From Photobacterium rosenbergii (GTDB lineage Bacteria > Pseudomonadota > Gammaproteobacteria > Enterobacterales > Vibrionaceae): a stretch of DNA of 64,000 nt. The position numbers and the translations under genes are program-made. The notes under the pieces were generated by a model. That model had not been told where the DNA came from and searched no databases. It saw nothing but the letters and a program-made list of their open reading frames with translations. Each line of letters begins with the position of its first letter. Position 1 is the first letter of the stretch. The stretch is from positions 1,054,001 to 1,118,000 of the forward strand of contig NZ_PYMB01000001.1 in the NCBI RefSeq assembly GCF_003026455.1, given 5' to 3'. Of the stretch, positions 38,523 to 47,681 are shown in pieces.

Positions 38523-39446
38523 ATGAAAATAAATAAATCACTGCCAATTTTGGCAATCTGTGGTTTTATGCTTCTGTTAAATAGTTCCCCAACCTTTGCC
38601 GCAAAATGGCGCGAAAACTACTTCCCTAATACTGAACTCACAACACACAACAACACCAAGGTTAATTTCTATAGTGATCTACTCAGAGACAAAGTTGTAC
38701 TCATTAATTTCATCTTTACCCGCTGCCAGAATATGTGCCCAATGGAGACAGCCAGGCTGGTTGCTCTACAGCGAAAACTCGGAGATAGGGTCGGCAAAGA
38801 TATTTTCTTTTATTCTATATCCATCGATCCTGAATATGACACACCTGAAAGACTCAACGAATATGCCAAACAATATCAAATTGGCCCTGGCTGGCTTTTT
38901 CTGACAGGCAAGAAAGACGAAATTGATGAACTCAGAACCAAGTTGGGCTTATCGATCGATGACTTGGTAATCTCTGACGATGGTCAACTAGATCACAATT
39001 TAAGCCTTATCATAGGTAACGAAGCCACAGGGCGCTGGATGAAACGCTCCCCCTATGAAGATACCGCTGTTCTCGCCGCCATGATTGGTGATTGGCTACA
39101 TAATTGGCAGTCTCCTTCTAGCCAGCAACTCGCCTCATACGACCAAGCACCAAAACTGGATGAAGAATCCCATGGCAAATATCTCTATCGTACACGATGC
39201 GCAACGTGCCACTCTTATTCCGACAGCGATGAAATGCTTGGTCCGAATTTATCGGGCGTGACAGAACGTCGCAAAGAAGCGTGGCTGCGTCGCTGGCTTA
39301 AAGAGCCTGACATCATGCTTGAAGAAGACCCTGTGGCTATCGCTATGCTCAAGCAATACAACGGGGTTCGCATGCCAAACTTTCAACTCAGCGACACCGA
39401 TATCGACAGCCTGATGTTGTTCATGAAAGAACAGGACAGCCAGTAA
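38523..39446 (+). CDS. SCO-type copper chaperone fused to cytochrome c
   Basis: 307 residues from ATG 38523, eight bases after AAGGAG; ATG 38517 is too close to that site. A signal peptide ends near SPTFA. Residues about 30-195 form a thioredoxin-like SCO1/SenC domain with the copper ligands C68-x3-C72 and H158 (DHNLSL). Residues about 215-305 form a class I cytochrome c with CATCH (C226, C229, H230) and Met284 (VRMPNF) as heme ligands. SCO proteins deliver copper to cuproenzymes. Placed between two multicopper oxidase genes, it may load their copper and pass electrons (inference). Confidence 0.88.
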   Translation: MKINKSLPILAICGFMLLLNSSPTFAAKWRENYFPNTELTTHNNTKVNFYSDLLRDKVVLINFIFTRCQNMCPMETARLVALQRKLGDRVGKDIFFYSISIDPEYDTPERLNEYAKQYQIGPGWLFLTGKKDEIDELRTKLGLSIDDLVISDDGQLDHNLSLIIGNEATGRWMKRSPYEDTAVLAAMIGDWLHNWQSPSSQQLASYDQAPKLDEESHGKYLYRTRCATCHSYSDSDEMLGPNLSGVTERRKEAWLRRWLKEPDIMLEEDPVAIAMLKQYNGVRMPNFQLSDTDIDSLMLFMKEQDSQ

Positions 39447-39478
39447 ACAGTTCAATGTTGTCGGGTGAGATGCCTTAT

Positions 39479-39509
39479 GTAAGCCATTATTACTCACATA
39501 ATGGCTTAC
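39479..39509 (+). terminator. Terminator-like hairpin after the SCO-cytochrome c gene
   Basis: GTAAGCCATTAT (39479-39490) pairs with ATAATGGCTTAC (39498-39509), followed by a pyrimidine-rich tail. It separates the first oxidase/SCO unit from the second oxidase. Confidence 0.6.
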
Positions 39510-39668
39510 TCTCTTGCAACTTAAAGTTAATTGAAGCTGTAACACAGATGACCGTTAATATTCTCAATAACAAATAAATGACAAAATAGTATGTTAAATG
39601 ACAACATAAACAACATATATTTTCTGAAATTATAATAGGAATATATAATAGAATGATTAATTCTAATT

Positions 39669-39696
39669 AAAATAAATGTAGCCATTTCCATACATT
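39669..39696 (+). promoter_or_regulatory. Conserved upstream element, copy 2
   Basis: AAAATAAATGTAGCC followed by ATTTCCATACATT, matching the element at 35838-35865. The rest of the 416-base gap 39447-39862 is AT-rich and shows only the hairpin at its left end. Confidence 0.5.
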
Positions 39697-39862
39697 GCGT
39701 TAAGGTTTAATATCCACAACTTCCTAGTGGATAAGATATCAATGACTTAGCAAACTGTAATAAATACATAATCTTTGTGATATTAATCTCGACTGCTAGG
39801 CTTTTAAATTAATTTATAAGCGGTAAAAGAATCCATCAGATACGTCCACCAACCCTATTTGT

Positions 39863-42253
39863 ATGGTATTCACAATGAATAATACAAATTCTACTAATAA
39901 CGTAAGCGGTACAAGGAACTCTCTTCAAACAACAAAAATAGGAGCTTTAACATGTCTCATTTCATGTATTCTTTACTCCAATAATTTATTGGCCGATTGT
40001 GATATTCCAACAGGCGCATCGCCAAGTCCATTATTTGGTGCCGAGCCATTTACTCAAGCCTTATATCGATTAGAAGAGTTTGGGACGATTCCCCTGCCAA
40101 ATTCATCGAACCCAGGAAATTCATTTCCAACCCCTAGCGATAAAAATTCGTCGCCAGCGGGTTATAAATTGGATAACTTCATGGGGCAGACTCTTTACCC
40201 TATACCGGACTCATCACACTCAGGTTCCTACGCTAATACGTCAGATCTGAACCCTTGGAAAGCCAAAATTAACAGCTTCCTTGGTCTTAATTTGGTTAAT
40301 CCACCAGCTGAGGGCCGACCACCGGGTATTGATTGGGCTCACCAACGCTGGAGTGAGTTCTACCCAGAAGAATATACGGTGACTGCACAATCTGGCGTGA
40401 GGGAAAATCGAGGCTTTCGCGATCAATACCAAAGCCATGAATTCCAATCTCATGAATTTAAAGATGGCGGTCTATATCACTCCACCTTCAATTGGGATAA
40501 ACAACCGGGTCTCAGTGATAACTTCAAGGGTACTACTGATGGCATTCCCGCTCAATTTCATCCCAAAATGCCTGTCCAGCAAGCCAATACCTTGTGGACA
40601 TTTGATGGCACATTCCCGCCTAAGTTACTGAAGATGCGTTATGGCTATCCAGTATTATTCAGGCATTACAATGCCTTGCCCATCTCACCTTCAGCCAACA
40701 ACGGCTTTGGCCTGCATACCATCACGACCCACCAACACAATGGTCATAACCCTGCAGAGAGCGATGGATATACCCAAGCGTTCTATTTCCCAGGCCAGTA
40801 TTATGACTACCGTTGGCCGATGATTTTGGCAGGACACGACCATAGGAACAAGAAGGCAACGGATTACCGTGCGGGTGGCCCAGATGGCAATAAAGGGATC
40901 AGAAAAATACCGGGTGATTTCCGTGAGACCATGAGCTCGCTCTGGTTCCATGATCACATGCTCGACTTCACCGCCCAAAATGTCTACAAGGGCAATGCAG
41001 CTTGCTTGAACCTCTACAGTTCCCTAGACAGAGGCAATGAATACATTGATGACGGCGTTAACCTTCGCTTCCCCAGTGGCACCCATTTAGACTGGGGAAA
41101 TCGGGACTATGACGTTAATTTGATGGTGGCCGATAAAGCCTGGGATAAAAACGGCCAGTTATTTTTCAATATCTTCAATCTTGATGGCTTTCTAGGCGAT
41201 CAAATGTTGGTTAACTGGCAATACAAGCCTTACATGGATGTCAGAGCCAGGCAGTACCGGTTTAGAGTCCTTAATGCTTCGGTTTCTCGCTGGATGAAAA
41301 TTGCGGTAATGACAGAGGACAAAGACCCGGTTCCTCTTTATATGATTGCTAACGACGGTAATATCATGGAGCACAGTGTGTTCTTTGAGAAAGGAGAACT
41401 TCCCACCCAGGCTATTGGCGAGCGCTATGACATCATCATAGACTTCAGCCAGTTTGCCCCCGGCACCAAAATTTACTTGGTGAACCTGATGGAGCATGAA
41501 GATGGCCGTGAGCCAGAAAGTACCTTAAGCCGCTCCAAGGCATTTAATGACCCATTTAAGAGAGGGAACACCTGTGATCCTGCAGTTGGCAAGTTCATGG
41601 AGTTTAGGGTTCACTCATATGATGGTATTGATCACAGCATGAACCCTGCTAATTACGTCAAAGGTAAGCAGAAGATGATCAAGCGTCCGAAGTTCACTAA
41701 AACTGAGTTAGCCAACGCCCGTCATCGTTCCTTCGAATTTGGCCGTAGTAGCGGAACAGATTCAGCGCCTTGGACCATCAAAACTGATGGCGGATCCGGC
41801 TTTGCTACCGATCCGAAAAGGCTCTCTGCTGCGCCCAACATTGGTGATGTTGAAATTTGGCACATCAGCGGAGGCGGTGGTTGGAGTCACCCTATCCATA
41901 TCCACTTCGAAGAAGGGCAAATCCTCAGCCGAGACGGTGGTAATCCTCCAGAATGGGAGAAATGGGCAAGGAAAGACATCTACCGAATAGGTGATGTCAA
42001 AGACAGTAGTCGCGAACTCACGGTTGCGATTCGGTTCAGGGAATTTATGGGCAGTTATATGGAGCACTGCCACAATACCCAACATGAAGATCATGCCCAA
42101 CTGCTGCGCTGGGATATTGAAAAACCAGGGCAAACTGTACCAATCAGAACCCCAATGCCAACCTGGGAAGGCGTCGGCTATGTTGATTCCTTTACCCTCT
42201 CCACCTACAAAAAAGGTGATGTAGACGCCAAAGAGGACTTTAACGACAACTAA
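39863..42253 (+). CDS. Multicopper oxidase, copy 2
   Basis: 796 residues, a close paralog of the protein at 36031 with long identical blocks throughout (for example WTFDGTFPPKLLKMRYG and DGFLGDQMLVNWQYKPY). Start 39863 or ATG 39875. The signal peptide ends near NNLLA before DCDIPTG. The copper motifs are THQHNGH, WFHDHM, HPIHIHF and HCHNTQHEDHAQ (Cys736; Gln746 at the usual axial position, as in copy 1). It has its own upstream region and so can be expressed apart from copy 1. Differences lie mostly in the first 200 residues, which may tune substrate or partner choice. Confidence 0.88.
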   Translation: MVFTMNNTNSTNNVSGTRNSLQTTKIGALTCLISCILYSNNLLADCDIPTGASPSPLFGAEPFTQALYRLEEFGTIPLPNSSNPGNSFPTPSDKNSSPAGYKLDNFMGQTLYPIPDSSHSGSYANTSDLNPWKAKINSFLGLNLVNPPAEGRPPGIDWAHQRWSEFYPEEYTVTAQSGVRENRGFRDQYQSHEFQSHEFKDGGLYHSTFNWDKQPGLSDNFKGTTDGIPAQFHPKMPVQQANTLWTFDGTFPPKLLKMRYGYPVLFRHYNALPISPSANNGFGLHTITTHQHNGHNPAESDGYTQAFYFPGQYYDYRWPMILAGHDHRNKKATDYRAGGPDGNKGIRKIPGDFRETMSSLWFHDHMLDFTAQNVYKGNAACLNLYSSLDRGNEYIDDGVNLRFPSGTHLDWGNRDYDVNLMVADKAWDKNGQLFFNIFNLDGFLGDQMLVNWQYKPYMDVRARQYRFRVLNASVSRWMKIAVMTEDKDPVPLYMIANDGNIMEHSVFFEKGELPTQAIGERYDIIIDFSQFAPGTKIYLVNLMEHEDGREPESTLSRSKAFNDPFKRGNTCDPAVGKFMEFRVHSYDGIDHSMNPANYVKGKQKMIKRPKFTKTELANARHRSFEFGRSSGTDSAPWTIKTDGGSGFATDPKRLSAAPNIGDVEIWHISGGGGWSHPIHIHFEEGQILSRDGGNPPEWEKWARKDIYRIGDVKDSSRELTVAIRFREFMGSYMEHCHNTQHEDHAQLLRWDIEKPGQTVPIRTPMPTWEGVGYVDSFTLSTYKKGDVDAKEDFNDN

Positions 42254-42634
42254 GCGATATAACGTCTCTTATCCTGCTCAGGTGGCATTCTTTGATGCTG
42301 CCTGAGCGGGATTAAAAGGAATACGCGTGGTCTTTGTAATACTTTCTTACATTCACCATTTAAAATTTGCAGTGATTTTCACGCATATACATAGTTAACC
42401 ACAAATCCTCGCTCGTATTTAAAAACAGCGTTTTTAAAATCAAACACATAGCACCAAGCGCTTAATCGCTAAACGCTAGCGTTAAGATGCAAGCAAATTT
42501 ACATTTTGAAATATAAAAAACACCGTTCAATTCATACAGGAATGATTCAGTTTACAGTTGCTAAATTAGCGCCATAACAAAACGCAATCACATCAGTGAT
42601 AAGCCTTAAAGCATATTTATCAGCAGGAATCATC
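42254..42634. other. Intergenic region with terminator and a nested palindrome
   Basis: 381 bases. A hairpin with G-U pairs at 42272-42311 probably ends the oxidase transcript. CTTAATCGCT and AGCGTTAAG (42471-42495), with CGCTAGCG inside, form a further imperfect palindrome, a candidate operator for the lipoprotein gene. Confidence 0.5.
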
Positions 42635-43426
42635 ATGAACACTTTCGCCAAAACTTCTATTGTTTCAATCATCGGCCTAACTCTTCTGACTGGCTGTGTT
42701 AACCCTGACACGCAAGATGATCCAAACGCCCTGACCAAACAAGGCGCAGCTGGCGGAGCCCTACTTGGCCTAACACTAGGTGCCCTAACCGGTGACGCAG
42801 ACCTTGCCGTTAAAGGTGCCATTGCCGGTGGTGTGTCAGGTGGTGTAGCGGGTGCTTCTGCTGATATCCAAAACAACCGTGAAAACCAGCGCCATGACAG
42901 CCGTAACGATGCATTGACTCAAATCGGCAGCGGTGGCCAAGTTGCAGCAACCAACGCACAACCACAAAACTGGGATAAGCTCGATAACTTCACAGGTAAC
43001 TGGAACGTAAGTATCTGGAGCGGTGCAACCGAGCAAGCCGTAAACGCAACGGCTAAAGCAACCGGCTCTCTAGCTAAAACCACTGAAGCAAGTGTTAACA
43101 TCAACAACCTAAACATTGACGGTCAATCACAGGCACTCTCTTTTACTGCTAACTTTGCCTATACGCCAGAAACAGGTTACAGCCTGACCGTGACTGACAA
43201 CGCAAGCAATGTTCCAGTGACTTTTGCCGGTGAATTCCAGCAGAGCATGAACCGTTACAACTTCTACCCAACCAATGCACAGGCCAGCATTTACGAAAAC
43301 TTTGACTCTTCAACCGTTCGCCTAGAACTTGGCTTCGCGGGTCCAAGCGTATGGATGGTTGACACCTATGCTCAGGTTGATGGTCAAGAGCAGAAGATCC
43401 AAACTTACCGCTTCACCAAAAGCTAA
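42635..43426 (+). CDS. Lipoprotein with glycine-zipper segment
   Basis: 263 residues from ATG 42635 (behind AGGAA). The lipobox is LLTGCVNP (Cys about 20). Residues about 38-75 are a Gly/Ala-rich glycine zipper (GAAGGALLGLTLGALTGD and GAIAGGVSGGVAGAS), which can insert into membranes. The C-terminal half is a Thr/Ser/Asn-rich, beta-strand-like domain. The outer-membrane lipoprotein location is inferred. No specific function is known. Ends in a strong terminator and converges with the next gene. Confidence 0.78.
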   Translation: MNTFAKTSIVSIIGLTLLTGCVNPDTQDDPNALTKQGAAGGALLGLTLGALTGDADLAVKGAIAGGVSGGVAGASADIQNNRENQRHDSRNDALTQIGSGGQVAATNAQPQNWDKLDNFTGNWNVSIWSGATEQAVNATAKATGSLAKTTEASVNINNLNIDGQSQALSFTANFAYTPETGYSLTVTDNASNVPVTFAGEFQQSMNRYNFYPTNAQASIYENFDSSTVRLELGFAGPSVWMVDTYAQVDGQEQKIQTYRFTKS

Positions 43427-43458
43427 TCAGTACTTAACTGATATCTAGTTTCCTGTAG

Positions 43459-43515
43459 CGCTGTGTCTTTCAAGGTATCAACTCTGATATCGATAAAAGA
43501 CACAGCGTCTTTTTT
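43459..43515. terminator. Bidirectional terminator
   Basis: CGCTGTGTCTTT (43459-43470) pairs with AAAGACACAGCG (43496-43507), with an inner stem and a T run at 43509-43515. It lies between two converging genes. Confidence 0.85.
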
Positions 43516-43951
43516 ATAAAGTGCAGCTTAAATACCCAGCGTCATAGCTCCCGATTGTCACGTGGGTGCCGTATCCTACAGGAGGGAAGTTTTCAGGGAA
43601 TGGAACACTGTCGTCGTAGTATCCATCAACATTTGAATCAAATTCTAAATCCCCTTGAAGATCATAGCCTTCATATCGAAGTACCATAGTGCCTACCTTC
43701 TCGTAGTCGACATAGACACTGAGCTCCTGACCAGAATAAAACTTGCCACCCGGCGCGGCTTCGAAAGATGCATCGAACTTTCTTCGATCATCCCGCACTT
43801 CATACCTTGCATCCATACTGGTGTCATAAGCACCGCGTTTTTCACACTCTAATCTTGTTCTATCTTCATCTTTAGCCAAGCTGCTGCCGGAGAAAGCAAC
43901 CAAACTTACAATACCCACTGTTGTTAATACTTCTTGAATACCATTTTTCAT
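43514..43951 (-). CDS. Small exported protein of unknown function (145 aa)
   Basis: Not recognised. A signal peptide (GIVSLVAFSGSSLA, cleavage near residue 26) is followed by a charged segment and a predicted beta-rich domain with ELSVYVDYEKVGTMVL and GDLEFDSNVDGYYDD. It has two cysteines (LECEK and YLSCTL) that could pair. It is divergent from the ECF sigma gene with 199 bases between, so it could be a target of that sigma factor (inference). Confidence 0.65.
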   Translation of the reverse strand: MKNGIQEVLTTVGIVSLVAFSGSSLAKDEDRTRLECEKRGAYDTSMDARYEVRDDRRKFDASFEAAPGGKFYSGQELSVYVDYEKVGTMVLRYEGYDLQGDLEFDSNVDGYYDDSVPFPENFPPVGYGTHVTIGSYDAGYLSCTL

Positions 43952-44150
43952 GTTTTCACCTAATCAAGTTGATTCAATCAAACATGCCACTGCTTTTCCA
44001 AGCGGTACTACAAACATCCATGTTTCACGGGTATGAGACAGCTGTCGAGAAATTGTTCCATGTCGATATTGAGAAATTTCCTTTGCCATTTTCACTCTAT
44101 GATTACGACCATGTGTGGAACAAAATTAAAACTATAAGCCTCTTATTAGC

Positions 44151-44693
44151 ATGAGTAGACTCACTCAATCACAGCATGACTACAGTAAGCTTGTGGATCA
44201 GTACTATGCAAAGCTATATCGCTTTGCATATAGCTTGACGAACTCACAGGCAGACGCTGGTGATCTTACCCAGCAGACATTTTGTATTTGGTTGGAAAAA
44301 GGCCACCAGTTGCGCGACCAGGACAAAGTTAAGACTTGGTTGTTTACCACGCTGTATAGGGAGTTCTTACATACAAAGCGTAAGCTCAGTGTGCTGACGA
44401 GTGATGAAGATATTGTCGAAGGTGTGACAGAAGATCAGGAAAGCCAAGATCCACTGAGTATTGACCCAAAAAAGGCGATGGCAGCCATATCAAGCTTGAA
44501 TGAGTTTTATCGTACTCCCTTGATTTTGTTTTACATGCGAGAGCACTCATATCAAGAAATTGCAGAGATCATTGGCGTTCCTATGGGTACGGTTAAATCA
44601 AGAATTTCAAGAGGCAAATCAATGCTATATAAAATCATTGAATCTGATTTATCCGACTTCGACGATAGCTTGGAGCAAGTAGGAGCAGAATGA
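44151..44693 (+). CDS. ECF sigma factor (copper-module operon)
   Basis: 180 residues. Sigma region 2 is at about 14-80 (YAKLYRFAYSLTNSQADAGDLTQQTF) and region 4 at about 115-170 (SYQEIAEIIGVPMGTVKSRISRGK). It directs RNA polymerase to stress-type promoters. Its stop overlaps the start of the membrane-anchored downstream gene, the usual sigma/anti-sigma arrangement. Two genes later come DUF2946 and PCu(A)C, pointing to copper as a possible signal. Confidence 0.9.
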   Translation: MSRLTQSQHDYSKLVDQYYAKLYRFAYSLTNSQADAGDLTQQTFCIWLEKGHQLRDQDKVKTWLFTTLYREFLHTKRKLSVLTSDEDIVEGVTEDQESQDPLSIDPKKAMAAISSLNEFYRTPLILFYMREHSYQEIAEIIGVPMGTVKSRISRGKSMLYKIIESDLSDFDDSLEQVGAE

Positions 44694-45454
44694 TGGATAG
44701 CAACAAAGCCAAATCGATTTTAAGACTCTATCGTCCAGGTGTAGATGAAATCACTGAACCCGTTTCAGAGGCCCTTTCTCTAGTCAATAATAAGCCAGAG
44801 CTGAAAGCATGGTATGAGAAGCACTTAGTCAATGAAGATGCAATCAGTGGGCAGTTCGATAGTATTGCAATCCCTAGCGGCTTGAAAGACCAACTTATCC
44901 AACAGTTCAATGAGAAAGATGACGAGAATACAAATACAGATCCAGCACTTTCAAAACGTCATTCATGGCTAGCCCCACTCGCCATTGCAGCTTCATTGCT
45001 GCTGATCGTGTTGTCCTGGGGGTTATTTGAACCAACAGAAAAACCAAGCTTCATCCAGTTTCAACAAGACATGATCGCTTTTGCCACCCAGCCTTATGAA
45101 ATGGATATTACTGTCGAAGATCTAACATTGATCAATCAAGAGTTTGGTAAAGCCAACTGGCCGACGACCTATGTCACCCCCGAACCGCTGAATACTATGC
45201 ATGCTTTAGGCGGCGTCACCCAGTTATGGGATGATAATAAAGTCTCAATTGTTTGTTTAGAAGATGAGGCCGGGAAATATATATGGCTGTTTGTTACAAA
45301 CCTCACTGTCTTCGGTGAAGACATGAACGCGGTACTTGAACCAATGCTAATCAGTGAACAACCACTACTCACCCACACGGCTTGGCAAGATCAACGCTTC
45401 CACTACTATATGATTGCTGAGGGCAATATCGACTTCATAAACAGCTATCTCTAG
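44690..45454 (+). CDS. Probable anti-sigma factor, single-pass membrane protein
   Basis: 254 residues. A soluble N-terminal part (1-95) is followed by one membrane helix (about 96-113, APLAIAASLLLIVLSWGLF) and a C-terminal domain that would face the periplasm. No HxxxCxxC zinc motif is seen, so it is not the ZAS type. The role is inferred from the 4-base overlap with the sigma gene and from topology. Confidence 0.72.
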   Translation: MMDSNKAKSILRLYRPGVDEITEPVSEALSLVNNKPELKAWYEKHLVNEDAISGQFDSIAIPSGLKDQLIQQFNEKDDENTNTDPALSKRHSWLAPLAIAASLLLIVLSWGLFEPTEKPSFIQFQQDMIAFATQPYEMDITVEDLTLINQEFGKANWPTTYVTPEPLNTMHALGGVTQLWDDNKVSIVCLEDEAGKYIWLFVTNLTVFGEDMNAVLEPMLISEQPLLTHTAWQDQRFHYYMIAEGNIDFINSYL

Positions 45455-45599
45455 TCGATTAGTCCTCGTATTACCATTGCCGAATAAAAGCGGCATGGTA
45501 CCTTGATCTCAAAAGCGCCACAAACCATTAACAAAAACAGTTACATGATAGATGTTGCCTGTTACCCTTTAGGTATCAAAACAATAATAACGAATCTTC

Positions 45600-46040
45600 A
45601 TGTTAAGCAACTTTCCATTTTCACAGCCTCTTTTTCATTTCCGAAAATGGTTCTGCTCGCTACTTGTTCTGGCGTTATTCTCCTCTTCCCTACTGTCTTC
45701 TATTGTTGTTCTTAATCCCCAATATTTTGAAAAACAAGCTGGTTGGTTAACGGGGAATAACGTCCTGGTTTGTACTTCTGATGGTTTGAAATGGGTTTCT
45801 ATCTCTTCTCTTGAAAGGCACAGCAACCATCAGAGCCATGAGGAACATTCAAGCTTTAATGCCCACTGCCCTGTTTTTAAACTGCATGACGGAAAAGGCT
45901 TTTCATTCGATGGCGCCTACAACTTTGTCGGTTTTATCCAGTTTGTCGGGCACATCGGAAACATTGAATCTCAATACCACGGCCTTACAAACAAGCTGTA
46001 CCGAATCGCGCCCAAGCACTCTCCGCCTATGGCAATCTAA
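45600..46040 (+). CDS. DUF2946-like small membrane/exported protein
   Basis: 146 residues. One hydrophobic N-terminal segment (FCSLLVLALFSSSLLSSIVVL) is followed by VLVCTSDGLKWVSI and later HCPVFKL, the spaced Cys/His pattern of DUF2946 proteins, which are often found beside copper genes. A His-rich stretch (HSNHQSHEEHSSFNAH) may bind metal. The ribosome-binding site is weak. It is followed after 60 bases by PCu(A)C. Confidence 0.65.
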   Translation: MLSNFPFSQPLFHFRKWFCSLLVLALFSSSLLSSIVVLNPQYFEKQAGWLTGNNVLVCTSDGLKWVSISSLERHSNHQSHEEHSSFNAHCPVFKLHDGKGFSFDGAYNFVGFIQFVGHIGNIESQYHGLTNKLYRIAPKHSPPMAI

Positions 46041-46100
46041 TGCAAAAAATTCAATTAATTAACCATAATTTAATTGGCATGACGCCAGATGGAGAACGTA

Positions 46101-46592
46101 ATGAAAACAATAAAAAGTATTTTGCTAGGAAGCCTTGTTGCACTAACAGCCGCCGCCAATGCCCATGACTACAAAGCAGGCGATTTACATATCGATCACC
46201 CTTGGTCAAAGCAAGTCCCGCCAACTTCTCAGGTCGCCGCGGCATTTTTCAATATCATGAACCATGGTGACAACGGTGATGAGCTAATCAGTGCATCCTC
46301 CCCTATTGCAGGAAAAACCGAATTACATGCCCATATCCATGAAGATGGCATGATGAAGATGCGTGAAGTGGAAAAAATTGAAGTGCCAGCCCATGGTTCA
46401 CAGATGTTAAAACCAGGCGGTTACCACGTTATGTTCTTTGATCTCAAAGACGTTCCCGAGCTTGGCGAACGCTTCCCGCTCACCCTTAACTTCAAGCAAG
46501 CCGGAGAGGTCAAGGTTGAAGTTAAAGTTGAGGAAGCCACCTACATACCCGAAGGTATGAAACAAGAAAAGATGGATCATAGCCACCACTGA
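46101..46592 (+). CDS. PCu(A)C periplasmic copper chaperone
   Basis: 163 residues from ATG 46101 (GGAG at the right distance; an ATG four codons earlier overlaps that site). A signal peptide ends in ANA. The copper site follows the H-x(n)-M...H-x-M pattern: HAHIHEDGMMKM, then HGSQMLKPGGYHVM. PCu(A)C passes copper to cytochrome oxidase or other cuproproteins, often together with SCO. A His/Met-rich C-terminus (MKQEKMDHSHH) adds possible sites. A terminator follows. Confidence 0.9.
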   Translation: MKTIKSILLGSLVALTAAANAHDYKAGDLHIDHPWSKQVPPTSQVAAAFFNIMNHGDNGDELISASSPIAGKTELHAHIHEDGMMKMREVEKIEVPAHGSQMLKPGGYHVMFFDLKDVPELGERFPLTLNFKQAGEVKVEVKVEEATYIPEGMKQEKMDHSHH

Positions 46593-46621
46593 TTCTGATA
46601 ATAAGCCTAATAGCCAATAAC

Positions 46622-46652
46622 GAAAGCCGACACCAAGTCGGCTTTCTTCTTC
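46622..46652 (+). terminator. Intrinsic terminator after PCu(A)C gene
   Basis: GAAAGCCGAC (46622-46631) pairs with GTCGGCTTTC (46637-46646), followed by a T-rich tail. Confidence 0.85.
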
Positions 46653-46734
46653 TCCTTCATGACATTTATCATTCCCTTGCTAATCCTCGGCATTTACACT
46701 GTAAAACAGTGAATAATAGTTATAAGTGACACTT

Positions 46735-47616
46735 ATGCGTCTGGATGACCTCAAGCTGTTTACCACAGTAGTGGAATTGGGTAGTTTCTCTGCAGCTGCT
46801 AATGCCCTCGACCTTCCTCGAGCCAACGTGAGCCGCCGAATAGGCGAGTTGGAAAAACACCTCAATGCCCAACTTTTTTTCCGTACCACTCGCAAACTTC
46901 GCCTTACCCAACATGGTGAAGTTCTGTACCAAGAACTATTGAAAGTGGTTCAGGGAATAGAAAAAGCCCAAGAAGCGATGTACCAACTCGATAATAAGCC
47001 TACAGGTAAAATTAAAATCGGTGCCCTTCCAGACAGTGACGAACTGTTAGAACCTATCCTCACCCACTTCCAGCAAGAGTATCCGGACGTTGAGCTTGAT
47101 GTACGTTTCAGCACTAATGGCTACCATGACCTCTACGAGCAAGGGCTTGATTTGAGCTTTCATGTCGGACCGCTGCAGGACTCCAGCCTAGTTGCCCGGC
47201 ACATTACATCTATCCATCGCTTTTTATTAGCCAGTCCTGCCTATATTGAGCAACACGGTGAGCCAAGTAGCATTGATGAGCTCCTCCACCATCGCTGCAT
47301 TTGCTACCGCTGGCCTGATGGCAGGATCGAGGATACCTGGCGCTTTACAGACACCGCATTAAAAGTGAAACCCGTCCTGAGTAGCAACAGCACAGGCTAC
47401 ATTCGGCGATCCATGATAGCTGGGCAAGGGATCAGTTTCCTTCCTTTGCTTCTTGCAATCAAAGCCATGGAATCAGGCGAATTAGTCCAGCTCCTTCCTG
47501 ACTGTAAATCACAATCAGAAGATGTGTGGCTGATTTACCCCGACAGACTGGGCATAAGTCAAGCAACCCGAGCGCTTATTGACCATCTTCTCGAATATTT
47601 ACCCAAGGCTTTTTGA
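46735..47616 (+). CDS. LysR-family transcriptional regulator (upstream of RND operon)
   Basis: 293 residues from ATG 46735; a GTG three codons earlier is possible. The HTH is LGSFSAAANALDLPRANVSR, and the effector domain is of the CrgA type. Same strand as, and 193 bases before, the RND efflux operon, so it may control that pump. Confidence 0.9.
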   Translation: MRLDDLKLFTTVVELGSFSAAANALDLPRANVSRRIGELEKHLNAQLFFRTTRKLRLTQHGEVLYQELLKVVQGIEKAQEAMYQLDNKPTGKIKIGALPDSDELLEPILTHFQQEYPDVELDVRFSTNGYHDLYEQGLDLSFHVGPLQDSSLVARHITSIHRFLLASPAYIEQHGEPSSIDELLHHRCICYRWPDGRIEDTWRFTDTALKVKPVLSSNSTGYIRRSMIAGQGISFLPLLLAIKAMESGELVQLLPDCKSQSEDVWLIYPDRLGISQATRALIDHLLEYLPKAF

Positions 47617-47681
47617 TTGTTGCATTATTTGTTTCAAATACAGGGATACCTCCGCTTTAGCAAGGGGATATTTACTTTTAT

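Noticed and set aside
36031-42253. Assembly artefact as explanation for the two oxidase copies
   Set aside because: The copies differ at many scattered positions and in their upstream regions, so they are diverged paralogs rather than a repeated read-out.
43921-44154. 77-codon plus-strand frame before the ECF sigma gene
   Set aside because: Overlaps the start of the 43951 gene and the promoter region of the sigma gene; no ribosome-binding site or protein-like composition.
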